DNA from: Candidatus Peregrinibacteria bacterium
GTDB lineage: Bacteria; Patescibacteriota; Gracilibacteria; UM-FILTER-43-11
Reading direction: 5' to 3'
Length of the DNA: 64,000 nucleotides
NCBI GenBank assembly: GCA_016932505.1
Contig: JAFGCT010000007.1
Location: forward strand, 48,625-112,624
The position numbers and the translations under genes are program-made. This document shows, piece by piece, positions 1 through 9,510 of this stretch (its first letter is position 1; the number at the start of each line of letters is the position of its first letter). Under the pieces are notes generated by a model that had not been told where the DNA came from, searched no databases, and worked only from the letters and a program-made list of their open reading frames with translations.

Positions 1-144
1 TATGACCCAGCATACGCTAAAAAAATAAAAGAAGGTGGTAAAAAAGCTGAAAAAATCAGAGAAAAAGCCACCCGTCATCACAAAACAATAGATGTACCGA
101 AAGCCGAAGAAGATCTATTAAAGGACTTGGAAGAACTCAAATAG
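1..144 (+). CDS. C-terminal fragment of an unidentified protein (…YDPAYAKKIKEGGKKAEKIREKATRHHKTIDVPKAEEDLLKDLEELK*), cut by window edge
   Basis: Open frame from base 1 to TAG at 142-144; lysine-rich C-terminus, somewhat reminiscent of an aminoacyl-tRNA synthetase tail but not diagnostic. Confidence 0.5.
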   Translation, partial: YDPAYAKKIKEGGKKAEKIREKATRHHKTIDVPKAEEDLLKDLEELK

Positions 145-195
145 AAATTGATATTGTAATAACTAATCTTGTAATAACTAATCTTGTAATAAATT

Positions 196-468
196 ATGAC
201 TGATATCGAAAAACAAATAATCGATTTGATTGAAAACAATCATCATCTCTCCGAGGATTTGAAGAAGCGTTATATTCTGGCGCTATTTCTTATGGAAACT
301 GGTGAGCAAGTCGAATATTTACGATTATTTCAGGCCTTTACGTATCGCTGTAACGCAGTAGAAAGAGGCATTTATATTGTGCGCGATGATGAAAAAGCAA
401 AGGTAATGCGTACATTTGAGGATGTTAAGAAAGATATCCTCGATAAAATACATTCTAACAACCAATAA
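196..468 (+). CDS. Small helical protein of unknown function
   Basis: ORF of 90 aa, first of a tight co-directional series to 7190. Confidence 0.7.
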   Translation: MTDIEKQIIDLIENNHHLSEDLKKRYILALFLMETGEQVEYLRLFQAFTYRCNAVERGIYIVRDDEKAKVMRTFEDVKKDILDKIHSNNQ

Positions 469-471
469 ACA

Positions 472-1659
472 ATGTTTAATTTAAAAGAAGCAATCTACGG
501 TCCGAAAGAAAATGAGAAGAGTCCTCTTTCCGAAGCAAAATCACTACTTGCAGGACTTACAATGGGTAAAGTTCACACAAGTGCAGAACTTGATATAACA
601 AGAGCAAGACTGGTTAAAGAAATGCAAAGGGCAAAGCTTGGTGAAGTTGCAAAAGGTGCAAGAGACGAACTTCGCGCTACACCAGAACAACAAACTATTC
701 TCGCAAATATAATGCTGACTGTTGAAAATGATTTTATAGAAAAGGACATAAAAAAAGACCTAGGCATTAAAGACCCACAGAAAATTTCAGAATACCGTAA
801 ATTATTCCGTGAATATTTCAGAGAAAAAATGAGCAATGAAATGCTACTTGAAATATACGCAAGTCAGGAATGGGAACAGCTAAATGTTCATGTAAATGAA
901 ATGGCAAAATACGCAAAACTAGATGAAATAATCGCTACATGTAAAATTGAAGGAAACTCTGGGGCGTGGAAAGTGTTTGCGGAAAAACATCCTATGCTTG
1001 CAACCGCTGGTTCATGGATTATTAGCTGGTACATTGGCGATAAAAAAGAAAAGGACATGTCTCAATTCGACAAAAAACTTGCTTCAATAGCATCAATTTT
1101 AAGTGGCGAAGAACCAAAGAAAGAAGAAGGTGGAGATAAAAAAGCAAAAAACGGTGAAGAAACATCAGAAGCAGTTGCGGAAGCTGATAAAGTAAAATTG
1201 GAAGACCTTGATGAGAATTTAAGGGCAACAATTAAACCATTAACAGACGCAGGTTTCCCTATAGATTTGGATTCACTAGAAACTGATGTAAAAGAACTTA
1301 AGGAACAAGCAGGTTATGATGATGAAAAATTAAAAGAGCTTGCAGAAACAGGGGCAAGCAGCGAAAGTCAATTCTTTAAAGTCGCTGGTGCAATGCAGGA
1401 AAGAATGGGAGTTAAAACTCTTGAATATAAATTAAGCGACGTTCATGTAATTGAAGGATTAACAGAAGATCAGACAAATTCAATTATTGAAATAATTAAA
1501 AAAGTAGATAAAAGCCCTGAAGAAATGAAAAAGGCGCTAACAAGAATTAGGGCAGTAAAACCAAATGAAGATAGTGCCGAAATAGCTCGTCATATGGAAA
1601 TTGCACCAGAATCACAAACAGCAGACGCTTCTCCGGAAACAACTGCAGATTTAGGATAA
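472..1659 (+). CDS. Hypothetical charged protein, 395 aa
   Basis: ORF 3 nt after the previous gene; low-complexity acidic/basic middle and C-term. Confidence 0.75.
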   Translation: MFNLKEAIYGPKENEKSPLSEAKSLLAGLTMGKVHTSAELDITRARLVKEMQRAKLGEVAKGARDELRATPEQQTILANIMLTVENDFIEKDIKKDLGIKDPQKISEYRKLFREYFREKMSNEMLLEIYASQEWEQLNVHVNEMAKYAKLDEIIATCKIEGNSGAWKVFAEKHPMLATAGSWIISWYIGDKKEKDMSQFDKKLASIASILSGEEPKKEEGGDKKAKNGEETSEAVAEADKVKLEDLDENLRATIKPLTDAGFPIDLDSLETDVKELKEQAGYDDEKLKELAETGASSESQFFKVAGAMQERMGVKTLEYKLSDVHVIEGLTEDQTNSIIEIIKKVDKSPEEMKKALTRIRAVKPNEDSAEIARHMEIAPESQTADASPETTADLG

Positions 1660-1672
1660 TAATATAATTTCA

Positions 1673-2164
1673 ATGCCAATAAACAACGTAAAAATCACAG
1701 ATCAAGAACTCATCGAACAGATAGTCAAAAGTCATCTGCAGGAAAACCAAAAAACAGAACTTAAAAGTCTTGTTAAAAAAATGACTACGAATGAAAGAAA
1801 CGAGCTAGTCGCTTTAATCAAAGAAGCAAACGAAGGCGCAGAAATGACTAAAGAAGAAAAAGAACAGATGAATGCAATTAATAAAAAATATGCAGATAAG
1901 CTTGAAGCAGCAGCTCGCGAAGAATCAAATTATGTAAGAACTGAATTTGAAAAATTTGATAAAGAGCAGGACGAAGGAGAATTTAAGGAGCTAGAAACTG
2001 AAATGACAAACGGAACTGCAATATCTAATCCCCCACCTTCAAATGAAATGGGAAGAAAAACAGTGATAAAAAATCAGAAACACACAATGAGAAACATTAC
2101 ACTTGTTACATTTGCACTGATTATATTAATCGGCGGACTTGTAGCACTAATAAACATCTTATAA
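1673..2164 (+). CDS. Hypothetical protein with C-terminal TM anchor
   Basis: C-term MRNITLVTFALIILIGGLVALINIL; coiled/charged N-terminus. Confidence 0.75.
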   Translation: MPINNVKITDQELIEQIVKSHLQENQKTELKSLVKKMTTNERNELVALIKEANEGAEMTKEEKEQMNAINKKYADKLEAAAREESNYVRTEFEKFDKEQDEGEFKELETEMTNGTAISNPPPSNEMGRKTVIKNQKHTMRNITLVTFALIILIGGLVALINIL

Positions 2165-2166
2165 AA

Positions 2167-4629
2167 ATGAACATATTAACTGAAAATTACAGGGAATTTG
2201 AAAACAAAAGGTTTTTGTATTTAGGTGCAACAGAAAATGCACCAGTAGCAGAAGCAGTTGAAGCTCCAGAAACAAATAAAAGCCCAGAAAGCACAGAAAA
2301 GCCCGAACCAACAATTGATGAACTTGTACAAGGACATAAAGAAAAAATTAATGAAGAAATTGGAAAAATAGAAAAAACCTATGATCTTGTCGATGACAAA
2401 GGAGAACCATTAGACGATTCAAAGTTAGATGATAAACAAAAGGAAGCAAAAGCAAAACTTGAAGCGTTAAAAAAAGAAGCTCATACAGCAATAGAACAAA
2501 TTGGTAAAGAGTGGGAAGAAGCTAAAGAACCAATCGCCGAAGATGCTGTTAATCCTAAAATTGACGATTTTGTAAGAAGGATTCAGGAGTTAAATCCTCA
2601 AACAGACACGCCAGATGCAACTGAAGCCACAGAAACAACAACCGAAGCAACTGAAGCCACAGAAAAAACCGAAACAATAACCGGATTAGATAAAGGTAAA
2701 GAAAAAGCCTTTGTAGCGGTTATTAAAAAAATGGTACAAAGCAACATAATACCATTACCAGATGGTGCTGATTTAAATAACATCAATACAGAGCAAGTAC
2801 AGGCAATGATTGGAAAAGCAAAAGTAAGTGCTCAAATCAAAGCGTTAATAGATTTTGTAAATCAACGTACTCCGGAAGAAATCACAAAAATGGAAAACGG
2901 AGATTTTGAATTAGGTGTTGATGCAGAAGATGAACTTGCAAAGATATTTGTTGCGAGCGCAAAAGAAACATATGGAAGCAATATCGAAGATGCGGATAAA
3001 AATGAAATGCAATTGATTAGAAATTTAAAACTTACAATAAATGGCAATGAAACAACGCTCGGCAATGTATTCGGCAACCATTTATTTTTCAACCTTTCAC
3101 AAACCTGCAAAATTGAAGCAGGAAGTGATGGAAAGATAAAAATAACCAGTAACAAAGGAGGTCAACAAGAAGAAGTTGACGTACAAGGGCTTGCAAAGTA
3201 TGTTTCAGACTCAGCTACATTTACAAAAATTGTAAAAGGTGAATTAAGTGGTGATGCATTAACTAAAGCTCAAGATGACTTCAATACTAATTCAAGAAAC
3301 ATAAATGGAATGCTAAAAGGAATTCAAAGTGGTGACCCAGATGCTGTTTTTGAAGCAATGACAAATGGTGTACCGGAAGCTATGAAGAAATTCGGTATTA
3401 TGGATTTAATCGCATTATTCCAAATGATTAGCGAAGCTCTTCAATCCGACCCGCCTGATCTTTCAATACTTGGTGATATAGCGATGGATATTCAAAATGG
3501 TAAATCACCCTTAGAAAACATTAAAGCGGCAAAAAAAGATTTTGAAAAAGGAGTTGACCGTATTACGGATACGACGCAGTTGCTTTCTCTTTGTAACGAT
3601 GCAAACGGAGCAACGGCAAACGCTTTATTCCCTAAACAGACAAGATACCGCTCTGCACTTAGAGTGATTGCCCGAACAAAACTCGCAAAAGAACTTGGAG
3701 TAAATGTAGACACATACGAAGTAATGGGTGAATCAGCAAAAATCACAGTAAGTGGAGTCGAAGGCTCAGAGGTACTCCTATTAAGCAAAGAAACAAATGG
3801 TGGCCTTTCCGTATCACGCTACTCAATAGAAACAGATGATAAAGGTAAAGAAAAAATAACTTATCAAGTAGGTGAAAAAAATAAAAGAGAGAATGTCGCC
3901 GGAAAAAGCATGGAAGATTTAAAGTTTGCTTTAAAACTTTCAGGTGAAGCACCTGAACCAACTGAACCTACAACTGAAACAACAGAAACTACAACTGCAG
4001 AAACCGATGCTACAACTCCAGAGGGTACTGAAAAAAATAAAGCAAATGCAGAGATGGTAAGACTAGCTCTTGAAAAAACTCCAGATGAAGATATGAAAAA
4101 AATAATGGAAAATCTTGCAAAAGAAACCAAAGAAAGTGATCAATTATTAGAAAGAACAAGGCAAAATATCGCAGAATTAAAAGGAAAACCAGAAAATGTA
4201 AACGAACGAGGAAATCTTAACGACAAAGGACAAAAGGAACTGGATAACTTAAGAAGAATTTCTATAGCTAATGGAGTAAAGTCCGGTGCATTTACAATTG
4301 ACCAGGTCAGAAATGCAGGAGTTAATATTCTGGAAACTGAAAAAATAACTGAGCCTGAAACAGAAGTAGCTGAAGCAACTCCTGAAAATAATTTTGACAA
4401 AGAAGCTGGTGAAATGTTAGCAAAAGCAACACCTTCAAAAGTTTTATACCTAATAACTCAAATACCAGTAAAAGGTAATTCTAATGTTCTAACAAATCTT
4501 ATGGCAACCGTAAGAGAAGGAATAGATAAAGAGGGCTTTAAAATAACAGAAGACCTGGCAAAGAAAATTATTGAAGTAATTAAACTGAGTAAAAAAGATT
4601 TAAACTTCATAAAAGAACAACTGGCATAA
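2167..4629 (+). CDS. Large acidic hypothetical protein, 820 aa, Thr/Glu/Pro-rich linkers
   Basis: ORF; N-term MNILTENYREFENKRFLY shared with the VirB4-like protein at 16729. Confidence 0.75.
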   Translation: MNILTENYREFENKRFLYLGATENAPVAEAVEAPETNKSPESTEKPEPTIDELVQGHKEKINEEIGKIEKTYDLVDDKGEPLDDSKLDDKQKEAKAKLEALKKEAHTAIEQIGKEWEEAKEPIAEDAVNPKIDDFVRRIQELNPQTDTPDATEATETTTEATEATEKTETITGLDKGKEKAFVAVIKKMVQSNIIPLPDGADLNNINTEQVQAMIGKAKVSAQIKALIDFVNQRTPEEITKMENGDFELGVDAEDELAKIFVASAKETYGSNIEDADKNEMQLIRNLKLTINGNETTLGNVFGNHLFFNLSQTCKIEAGSDGKIKITSNKGGQQEEVDVQGLAKYVSDSATFTKIVKGELSGDALTKAQDDFNTNSRNINGMLKGIQSGDPDAVFEAMTNGVPEAMKKFGIMDLIALFQMISEALQSDPPDLSILGDIAMDIQNGKSPLENIKAAKKDFEKGVDRITDTTQLLSLCNDANGATANALFPKQTRYRSALRVIARTKLAKELGVNVDTYEVMGESAKITVSGVEGSEVLLLSKETNGGLSVSRYSIETDDKGKEKITYQVGEKNKRENVAGKSMEDLKFALKLSGEAPEPTEPTTETTETTTAETDATTPEGTEKNKANAEMVRLALEKTPDEDMKKIMENLAKETKESDQLLERTRQNIAELKGKPENVNERGNLNDKGQKELDNLRRISIANGVKSGAFTIDQVRNAGVNILETEKITEPETEVAEATPENNFDKEAGEMLAKATPSKVLYLITQIPVKGNSNVLTNLMATVREGIDKEGFKITEDLAKKIIEVIKLSKKDLNFIKEQLA

Positions 4630-4632
4630 ACA

Positions 4633-6045
4633 ATGGCAGATAATAACCCGTCAACATCGGATAAAGGTAAAGATATTGTGGACATTGGATCTACCGATTT
4701 TAGTGCTGAAAGTAATTTTGACAGCTTAAAGAGTAGTGTAAATGCAGGAATGTCTATTGAAACTGACACGAAGGTCGGACTAGAAACAGTAAAAACTCAG
4801 GTAGGTTTAAATTCAATTAAGGATGAACTGTCATCCGTTTTTAAAGACCCTGAATCTAGGACTGCGATAATAAGTGCAGTTGGAATAGGTATGCTTGCGT
4901 ATATATTTAAAAGCGACGAAGACAACAGAGAAGTTGTAGAAGATGACGAAGAAATTCAGGAAGAAGTTAAGGATATGGAAAATAAAGGATTGGCTGAGAA
5001 TGAACCAAAGGCAGCACAGCCAAAAGAAGGAGCTGAAAAACTAGAACCCAAAATAGAAAATGCAGATAAATACTATGAAGCCTATTTAGAATCATTAAAA
5101 GCAGGATACCCAAACATAGATGTTGAAAGTCAGTTTAAAAATAAAAATGATGAATTCAAAAAAATATTCGAAAAAGTTCTTGAGGAAGAAAAATCATTCG
5201 ACCCCTACGACATAAAAGCATGGGAAGAACAATTCAGAAACCTATATGAAAAAGGACTATTGGAAAAAGATGAGCTCCTTGCAATTTATCCATTCGCATT
5301 AAACATAGATGTAGCAACTGATTTTCAGCTAATTGCAATTCAGCTTAAAGCTGCGATGAATAAAAGAAATACAGGAGAATTAAAAGATATGGGAATTAAT
5401 TTTCCAAAAGGAGCAAAAAAACTCTCTGCAATTTCAATGTTCAGAGAAGGTATCGGTAGTTACGATTCATTTAAAAAAACACTAATAGCAAAACTGCAAC
5501 CAGAAGCTGAGCAAAAAAATGCTGTAAATAATGTCGCTGCTATTTTAGAAAGATGTGCACTTGGTAAATATCAAATACTTCCAAAACATCATTTTAAAAG
5601 ACTTGGATGGCCAACAAAAGGTGAAGCAGGTTTAAGGAAAATGCATGAATATTTAAAAAGTCCAAACATGCAAGTGGAACTAAACCTTGCAATTCTAAGA
5701 AGTATGAAAGAAACCTATGGAGGTATTCCAGAAGCAATGGCAGCAGCATATTACGCAGGACCAGAAGCTGGTAAGGGTATGTTTAGTTATCAAAAAGCAT
5801 TAAGAGCTAACGTAGATATTAACAGCCCTGAATGGTTAACAAGAAAACAGACTTTTGGATTTGGAAGTATTATGTACTATGCGAGTAAGGTAGGAGAATA
5901 CTATAAAAAAGAAACTGGAGGAAAAACAGTAGTAAAAACTGAAGAAGATTTAAAAGCATATCAACGTGCTATTGAGAAAAAAGAAACTGGATTCTTAAAA
6001 GGCAAAAAAGCTGCAGCAAAAACTGCAAGTATAGAATCAAACTAA
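4633..6045 (+). CDS. Lytic-transglycosylase-like protein
   Basis: C-terminal region with CALGKYQILPKHHF…MAAAYYAGPEAG, resembling SLT-fold G-x-x-Q and A-x-A-Y-x-x-G motifs. Confidence 0.6.
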   Translation: MADNNPSTSDKGKDIVDIGSTDFSAESNFDSLKSSVNAGMSIETDTKVGLETVKTQVGLNSIKDELSSVFKDPESRTAIISAVGIGMLAYIFKSDEDNREVVEDDEEIQEEVKDMENKGLAENEPKAAQPKEGAEKLEPKIENADKYYEAYLESLKAGYPNIDVESQFKNKNDEFKKIFEKVLEEEKSFDPYDIKAWEEQFRNLYEKGLLEKDELLAIYPFALNIDVATDFQLIAIQLKAAMNKRNTGELKDMGINFPKGAKKLSAISMFREGIGSYDSFKKTLIAKLQPEAEQKNAVNNVAAILERCALGKYQILPKHHFKRLGWPTKGEAGLRKMHEYLKSPNMQVELNLAILRSMKETYGGIPEAMAAAYYAGPEAGKGMFSYQKALRANVDINSPEWLTRKQTFGFGSIMYYASKVGEYYKKETGGKTVVKTEEDLKAYQRAIEKKETGFLKGKKAAAKTASIESN

Positions 6046-6053
6046 ATTATTAA

Positions 6054-7190
6054 ATGGCCAATATTAGTAGTCTTCGTTCATCGGGAGTTGAAAATTCTTC
6101 AGAAAAATCAGCAAAAACTGATGAAGCTTTATTAGCTTCAAATAAATACCTGACCTCTCTTGAGAAAGCGAAAAGAAAAGCTACGAGAGAAGCAAAAAGA
6201 AGATACAGAGAACTAAAAGAAAAAACAGACAGAACAATCAGAAGAACTACAAAGAGGGCAAAAGAACTTTACAAAAAAGCGGAAAAAATTGTCAAAGATC
6301 CAAAAAACAAAGAACTAATCAAAGTAGTTGTAGACTTGTATGACGACTACATGGAAAAGAGAGAAAAAGAAAGAGAAAGAGATAGAGATGAAATAGCTTC
6401 GAAAACAAACAAAAATTTGGAAAATTATACTTTTGAAGGAGTTCGAGATGCTGAAATAGGTGAAGTTATGACCTCTTGTCAGATAATCTGCGTTAACACT
6501 CATGCGATTGTTCTTGATTTAGAAAAAACCAATAAAAAAGGTGAAACATATTTAGCAACCAACGGTCTTGGAGATCACCTGAAAGAACTAGGAATAGTTC
6601 CGAATATATTAAGCGGTTCAACATCATTATTTAAAAACGGTGTTGGTGATTTTGAATCTTTTAAAGAGGACATCAAAATATTGGATTCTGAAGGAGATCT
6701 TGATAATGCGGCTGAAGTGTTAGCTTGCAGTGCAATAGGTAAATATCAAATTGTCCCTTTTTATCATTTTGATAGAGTGAAGGGGTGGAAAACCGGAGAC
6801 ACTGAATTTAAATTAAAAATGATGTACTTATATTTAAGGAGTGAAAGCCATCAAAATGCATTGGCTAAAAAAATCATTGAATATAAAAACAAAAAATATA
6901 ACGGTAATGCTCTTGTTATGGCAGCCTCATATTATGGCGGACCTGGCGGAGCGATTAAAATGAAAAAGTATTTAAAAGCCAAAAAAAACGGTGAAATTAC
7001 CGACACTACATCTCTCGAAAAAGAACAATCACACGGGTATAAAAGCATTATGGATTATTCAGAACTTGTAGTTAAATATCAAAAAGAATATCAGAGAAAA
7101 CATCCAGAACTATCTTTTACCGAAACTTTTCAAATGGCAATCGCAAAAAAGGAAAGTGGTTACTTGAGGAATAAGAAGGTGAAAATTTAA
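6054..7190 (+). CDS. Lytic-transglycosylase-like protein, tandem paralog of the preceding gene
   Basis: CSAIGKYQIVPFYHF…MAASYYGGPGGAIK…HGYKSIMDYSELVVKYQ parallels the upstream protein. Confidence 0.6.
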   Translation: MANISSLRSSGVENSSEKSAKTDEALLASNKYLTSLEKAKRKATREAKRRYRELKEKTDRTIRRTTKRAKELYKKAEKIVKDPKNKELIKVVVDLYDDYMEKREKERERDRDEIASKTNKNLENYTFEGVRDAEIGEVMTSCQIICVNTHAIVLDLEKTNKKGETYLATNGLGDHLKELGIVPNILSGSTSLFKNGVGDFESFKEDIKILDSEGDLDNAAEVLACSAIGKYQIVPFYHFDRVKGWKTGDTEFKLKMMYLYLRSESHQNALAKKIIEYKNKKYNGNALVMAASYYGGPGGAIKMKKYLKAKKNGEITDTTSLEKEQSHGYKSIMDYSELVVKYQKEYQRKHPELSFTETFQMAIAKKESGYLRNKKVKI

Positions 7191-7192
7191 TT

Positions 7193-7270
7193 TGAGATTT
7201 GAGATTTGAGATTTAAGGATTAATTTTGATAAAAAAATCACAAATCAAAATTCACAAATCACAAATAATT
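7193..7270. repeat. Heptamer tandem repeat (GAGATTT) facing AAATCAC-type heptamers, forming an imperfect AT-rich hairpin between convergent genes
   Basis: tttgagatttgagatttgagattt…aaatcacaaatcaaaattcacaaatcacaaat. Confidence 0.7.
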
Positions 7271-8442
7271 TAAATTATTTTCGCAAACTTCCTTTTTCCT
7301 ACCTGAATTATCATATCTTTTTCAAGATGGACAACTTGTCCTATATCAGTGACTTTTTCGCTATCTATCTTTACTCCGCCTTCTTTTATCAAGCGTTTTG
7401 CATCAGAACGACTTTCAACAAGACCACATAATTCGAGTAAATCGATAATATTTCTTTCACCATTCATTTTAAATTCAGGCATATCATCCGGTATTCCTCC
7501 TTTTTTAAAAATATTCGCGAATTCTTCTTCAGCCTTTGTAGCCAGAGTTTTATCGTGATAAAGAGTTACAATTTCACGCGCTAGCCTTGCCTTTGCGTCT
7601 CGTGGGTTATCCCCTGCCTTAAGAGCCTTATCAATTTCATCAATTTCTTTTAAAGAAACATCTGTGCAAAGCAAAAAGTATTTGATAATTAATTCATCAG
7701 ACATAGACATTACCTTACCAAACATATCACCCGGTTCATCCATAATATCAATAGTATTCCCATAACTTTTACTCATCTTTCTACCATCAAGCCCTTCAAT
7801 TAAAGGTGTGCATAAAACATGCTTTTCTTTATCCTTATATGCCTTAAGTAATGTACGACCTGCAAGCATATTAAATAACTGATCGTTTCCACCTATTTCC
7901 AAATCCACTTCCATATGTACGGAATCATAACCCTGCATAAGTGGATATAAGAACTCGTGTAATCCAATAGGCTTTCCTGCATCAATTCTTTTCTGATACA
8001 TATCACGCTCAATCATCTGTTGAACGGTAAAATGCTGAGCAAGTTCCACAATATTCTGAAAACTAAGATTAGAAAGCCAATCACCGTTATATACAATTTT
8101 AGCTCTGGAAAAATCAAGTATTTTAGAAGCCTGTTCTTTATATGTATGAAAATTAGTCTCTATTTCCTCTAAAGTCATCGGCTTCCTCATTGCATCTTTA
8201 TCAGATGTATCCCCTATTAAAGCTGTAAAACTACCGACCAAAAAAATCACCTCATGACCGGCATTCTGAAAATCCCTTAATTTACGAAGGGGTACAGCAT
8301 TACCAAGACTTATTTTTGAAGAAGTAGGATCAAACCCAAGATAAACCTTTAATTTCTTTCCTGATTTGATTTTGTCCTGAAGTCCTTTCTCGGGAACAAT
8401 TCGTTCAACCGCTCTGGTTAATAATTCTTTATCGTCTAGCAT
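7270..8442 (-). CDS. tyrS: Tyrosyl-tRNA synthetase
   Basis: YLGFDPTSSKISLGNAVPLRKLRDFQ, EGLDGRKMSKSYGN (KMSKS), C-terminal S4-like domain. Confidence 0.95.
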   Translation of the reverse strand: MLDDKELLTRAVERIVPEKGLQDKIKSGKKLKVYLGFDPTSSKISLGNAVPLRKLRDFQNAGHEVIFLVGSFTALIGDTSDKDAMRKPMTLEEIETNFHTYKEQASKILDFSRAKIVYNGDWLSNLSFQNIVELAQHFTVQQMIERDMYQKRIDAGKPIGLHEFLYPLMQGYDSVHMEVDLEIGGNDQLFNMLAGRTLLKAYKDKEKHVLCTPLIEGLDGRKMSKSYGNTIDIMDEPGDMFGKVMSMSDELIIKYFLLCTDVSLKEIDEIDKALKAGDNPRDAKARLAREIVTLYHDKTLATKAEEEFANIFKKGGIPDDMPEFKMNGERNIIDLLELCGLVESRSDAKRLIKEGGVKIDSEKVTDIGQVVHLEKDMIIQVGKRKFAKII

Positions 8443-8540
8443 TTTTTATTAAGAGATTAGTTATTACAAAACTTTAAAATTACATTTAATAGAATACTAC
8501 AAAAAATAATCTTGTAATAGATAATCTTGTAATCTTGTAA

Positions 8541-9407
8541 TCAATATAACTTTTCAACCTTTCCTCCCCACCCAAGCTTTTGCCTAAGAGTCTGAAAATA
8601 ATTTTCATTAGGCAACCTGATAAATTCTACCGAAGAACCTAGTTTAACATGAACTATATCATCATTTTTTAAAAGCAAGCTCTGCTGTCCATCAATGGTT
8701 AAGTTAATAGTTTCATAATCACTGGCAACCAAGATGCTTACTTTTTTATTATCTGGTATTACTATCGGCTTCTGATTAAAGCTATGAGGGCATATTGGAG
8801 TTATAATTATGGCTTTCATGGTCGGATAAACAATTGGACCTCCTGCAGAAAGATTATAAGCAGTAGAACCAGTAGGAGTAGAAACTATTAGACCATCTGA
8901 CCTATAATTTGCTAATTTCTTTCCATTCACTTTTGCTTTTAAAGTAATCAAACGAGACAAAGTACCCTGAGTAATACTAACCTCATTTAATGCATGGAAT
9001 TTATTGATTTTCTTTTTATCTCTTTCTAAATTAATCTGAAGCATCATCCTTTTATCAATTGTATAGTGACCGGCAAAAATACGCCCTAGAGACTTTGTAA
9101 TCTGCACAGGTGGGATTTCAGATAAAAATCCCAAATGCCCCATATTAATACCAAAAAATTTTGTATTAATATCTTTCATTTTATTTACAACTCTCAAAAT
9201 AGTACCATCACCACCTAAAACAAGAACGAGATCAACCTCAGTTTCACCAGGAATAAATTCATTATATTTCTTTATTTTCATCAAATCAGCCACCCGCTTT
9301 TCCAAAAAAAGTTCTTTTTTTTCCTTCTTTAAATACCTCACTATACTATGAAAAGTTTTTTCATGTTTTTCCAGATGTAACCTACTTGCAATAGCAACCC
9401 TCTTCAT
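8541..9407 (-). CDS. nadK: NAD kinase
   Basis: LVLGGDGTILRVV, GxxGFL, RSDGLIVSTPTGSTAYNLSAGGPIV. Confidence 0.95.
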   Translation of the reverse strand: MKRVAIASRLHLEKHEKTFHSIVRYLKKEKKELFLEKRVADLMKIKKYNEFIPGETEVDLVLVLGGDGTILRVVNKMKDINTKFFGINMGHLGFLSEIPPVQITKSLGRIFAGHYTIDKRMMLQINLERDKKKINKFHALNEVSITQGTLSRLITLKAKVNGKKLANYRSDGLIVSTPTGSTAYNLSAGGPIVYPTMKAIIITPICPHSFNQKPIVIPDNKKVSILVASDYETINLTIDGQQSLLLKNDDIVHVKLGSSVEFIRLPNENYFQTLRQKLGWGGKVEKLY

Positions 9408-9440
9408 AAACTATAAATAAAAAATATAAAATGAAACTAA

Positions 9441-9509
9441 ATGATAATTGATAATTGATAATTGTTAAATGATAATTGATAATTGATAATTGATAATTGA
9501 TAATTGATA
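9441..9509. repeat. GATAATT heptanucleotide tandem repeat (about 9 copies in two blocks)
   Basis: gataattgataattgataattgttaaatgataattgataattgataatt…. Confidence 0.9.
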
Positions 9510-9510
9510 T

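Noticed and set aside
573-4769. Many minus-strand ORFs of 60-100 aa antisense to the first gene cluster
   Set aside because: Low-complexity Ser/Val/Phe-rich translations that mirror Lys/Glu/Thr-rich plus-strand genes; no motifs.
9441-9509. Possible CRISPR array
   Set aside because: Uninterrupted 7-bp units without spacers and no cas genes anywhere in the window.
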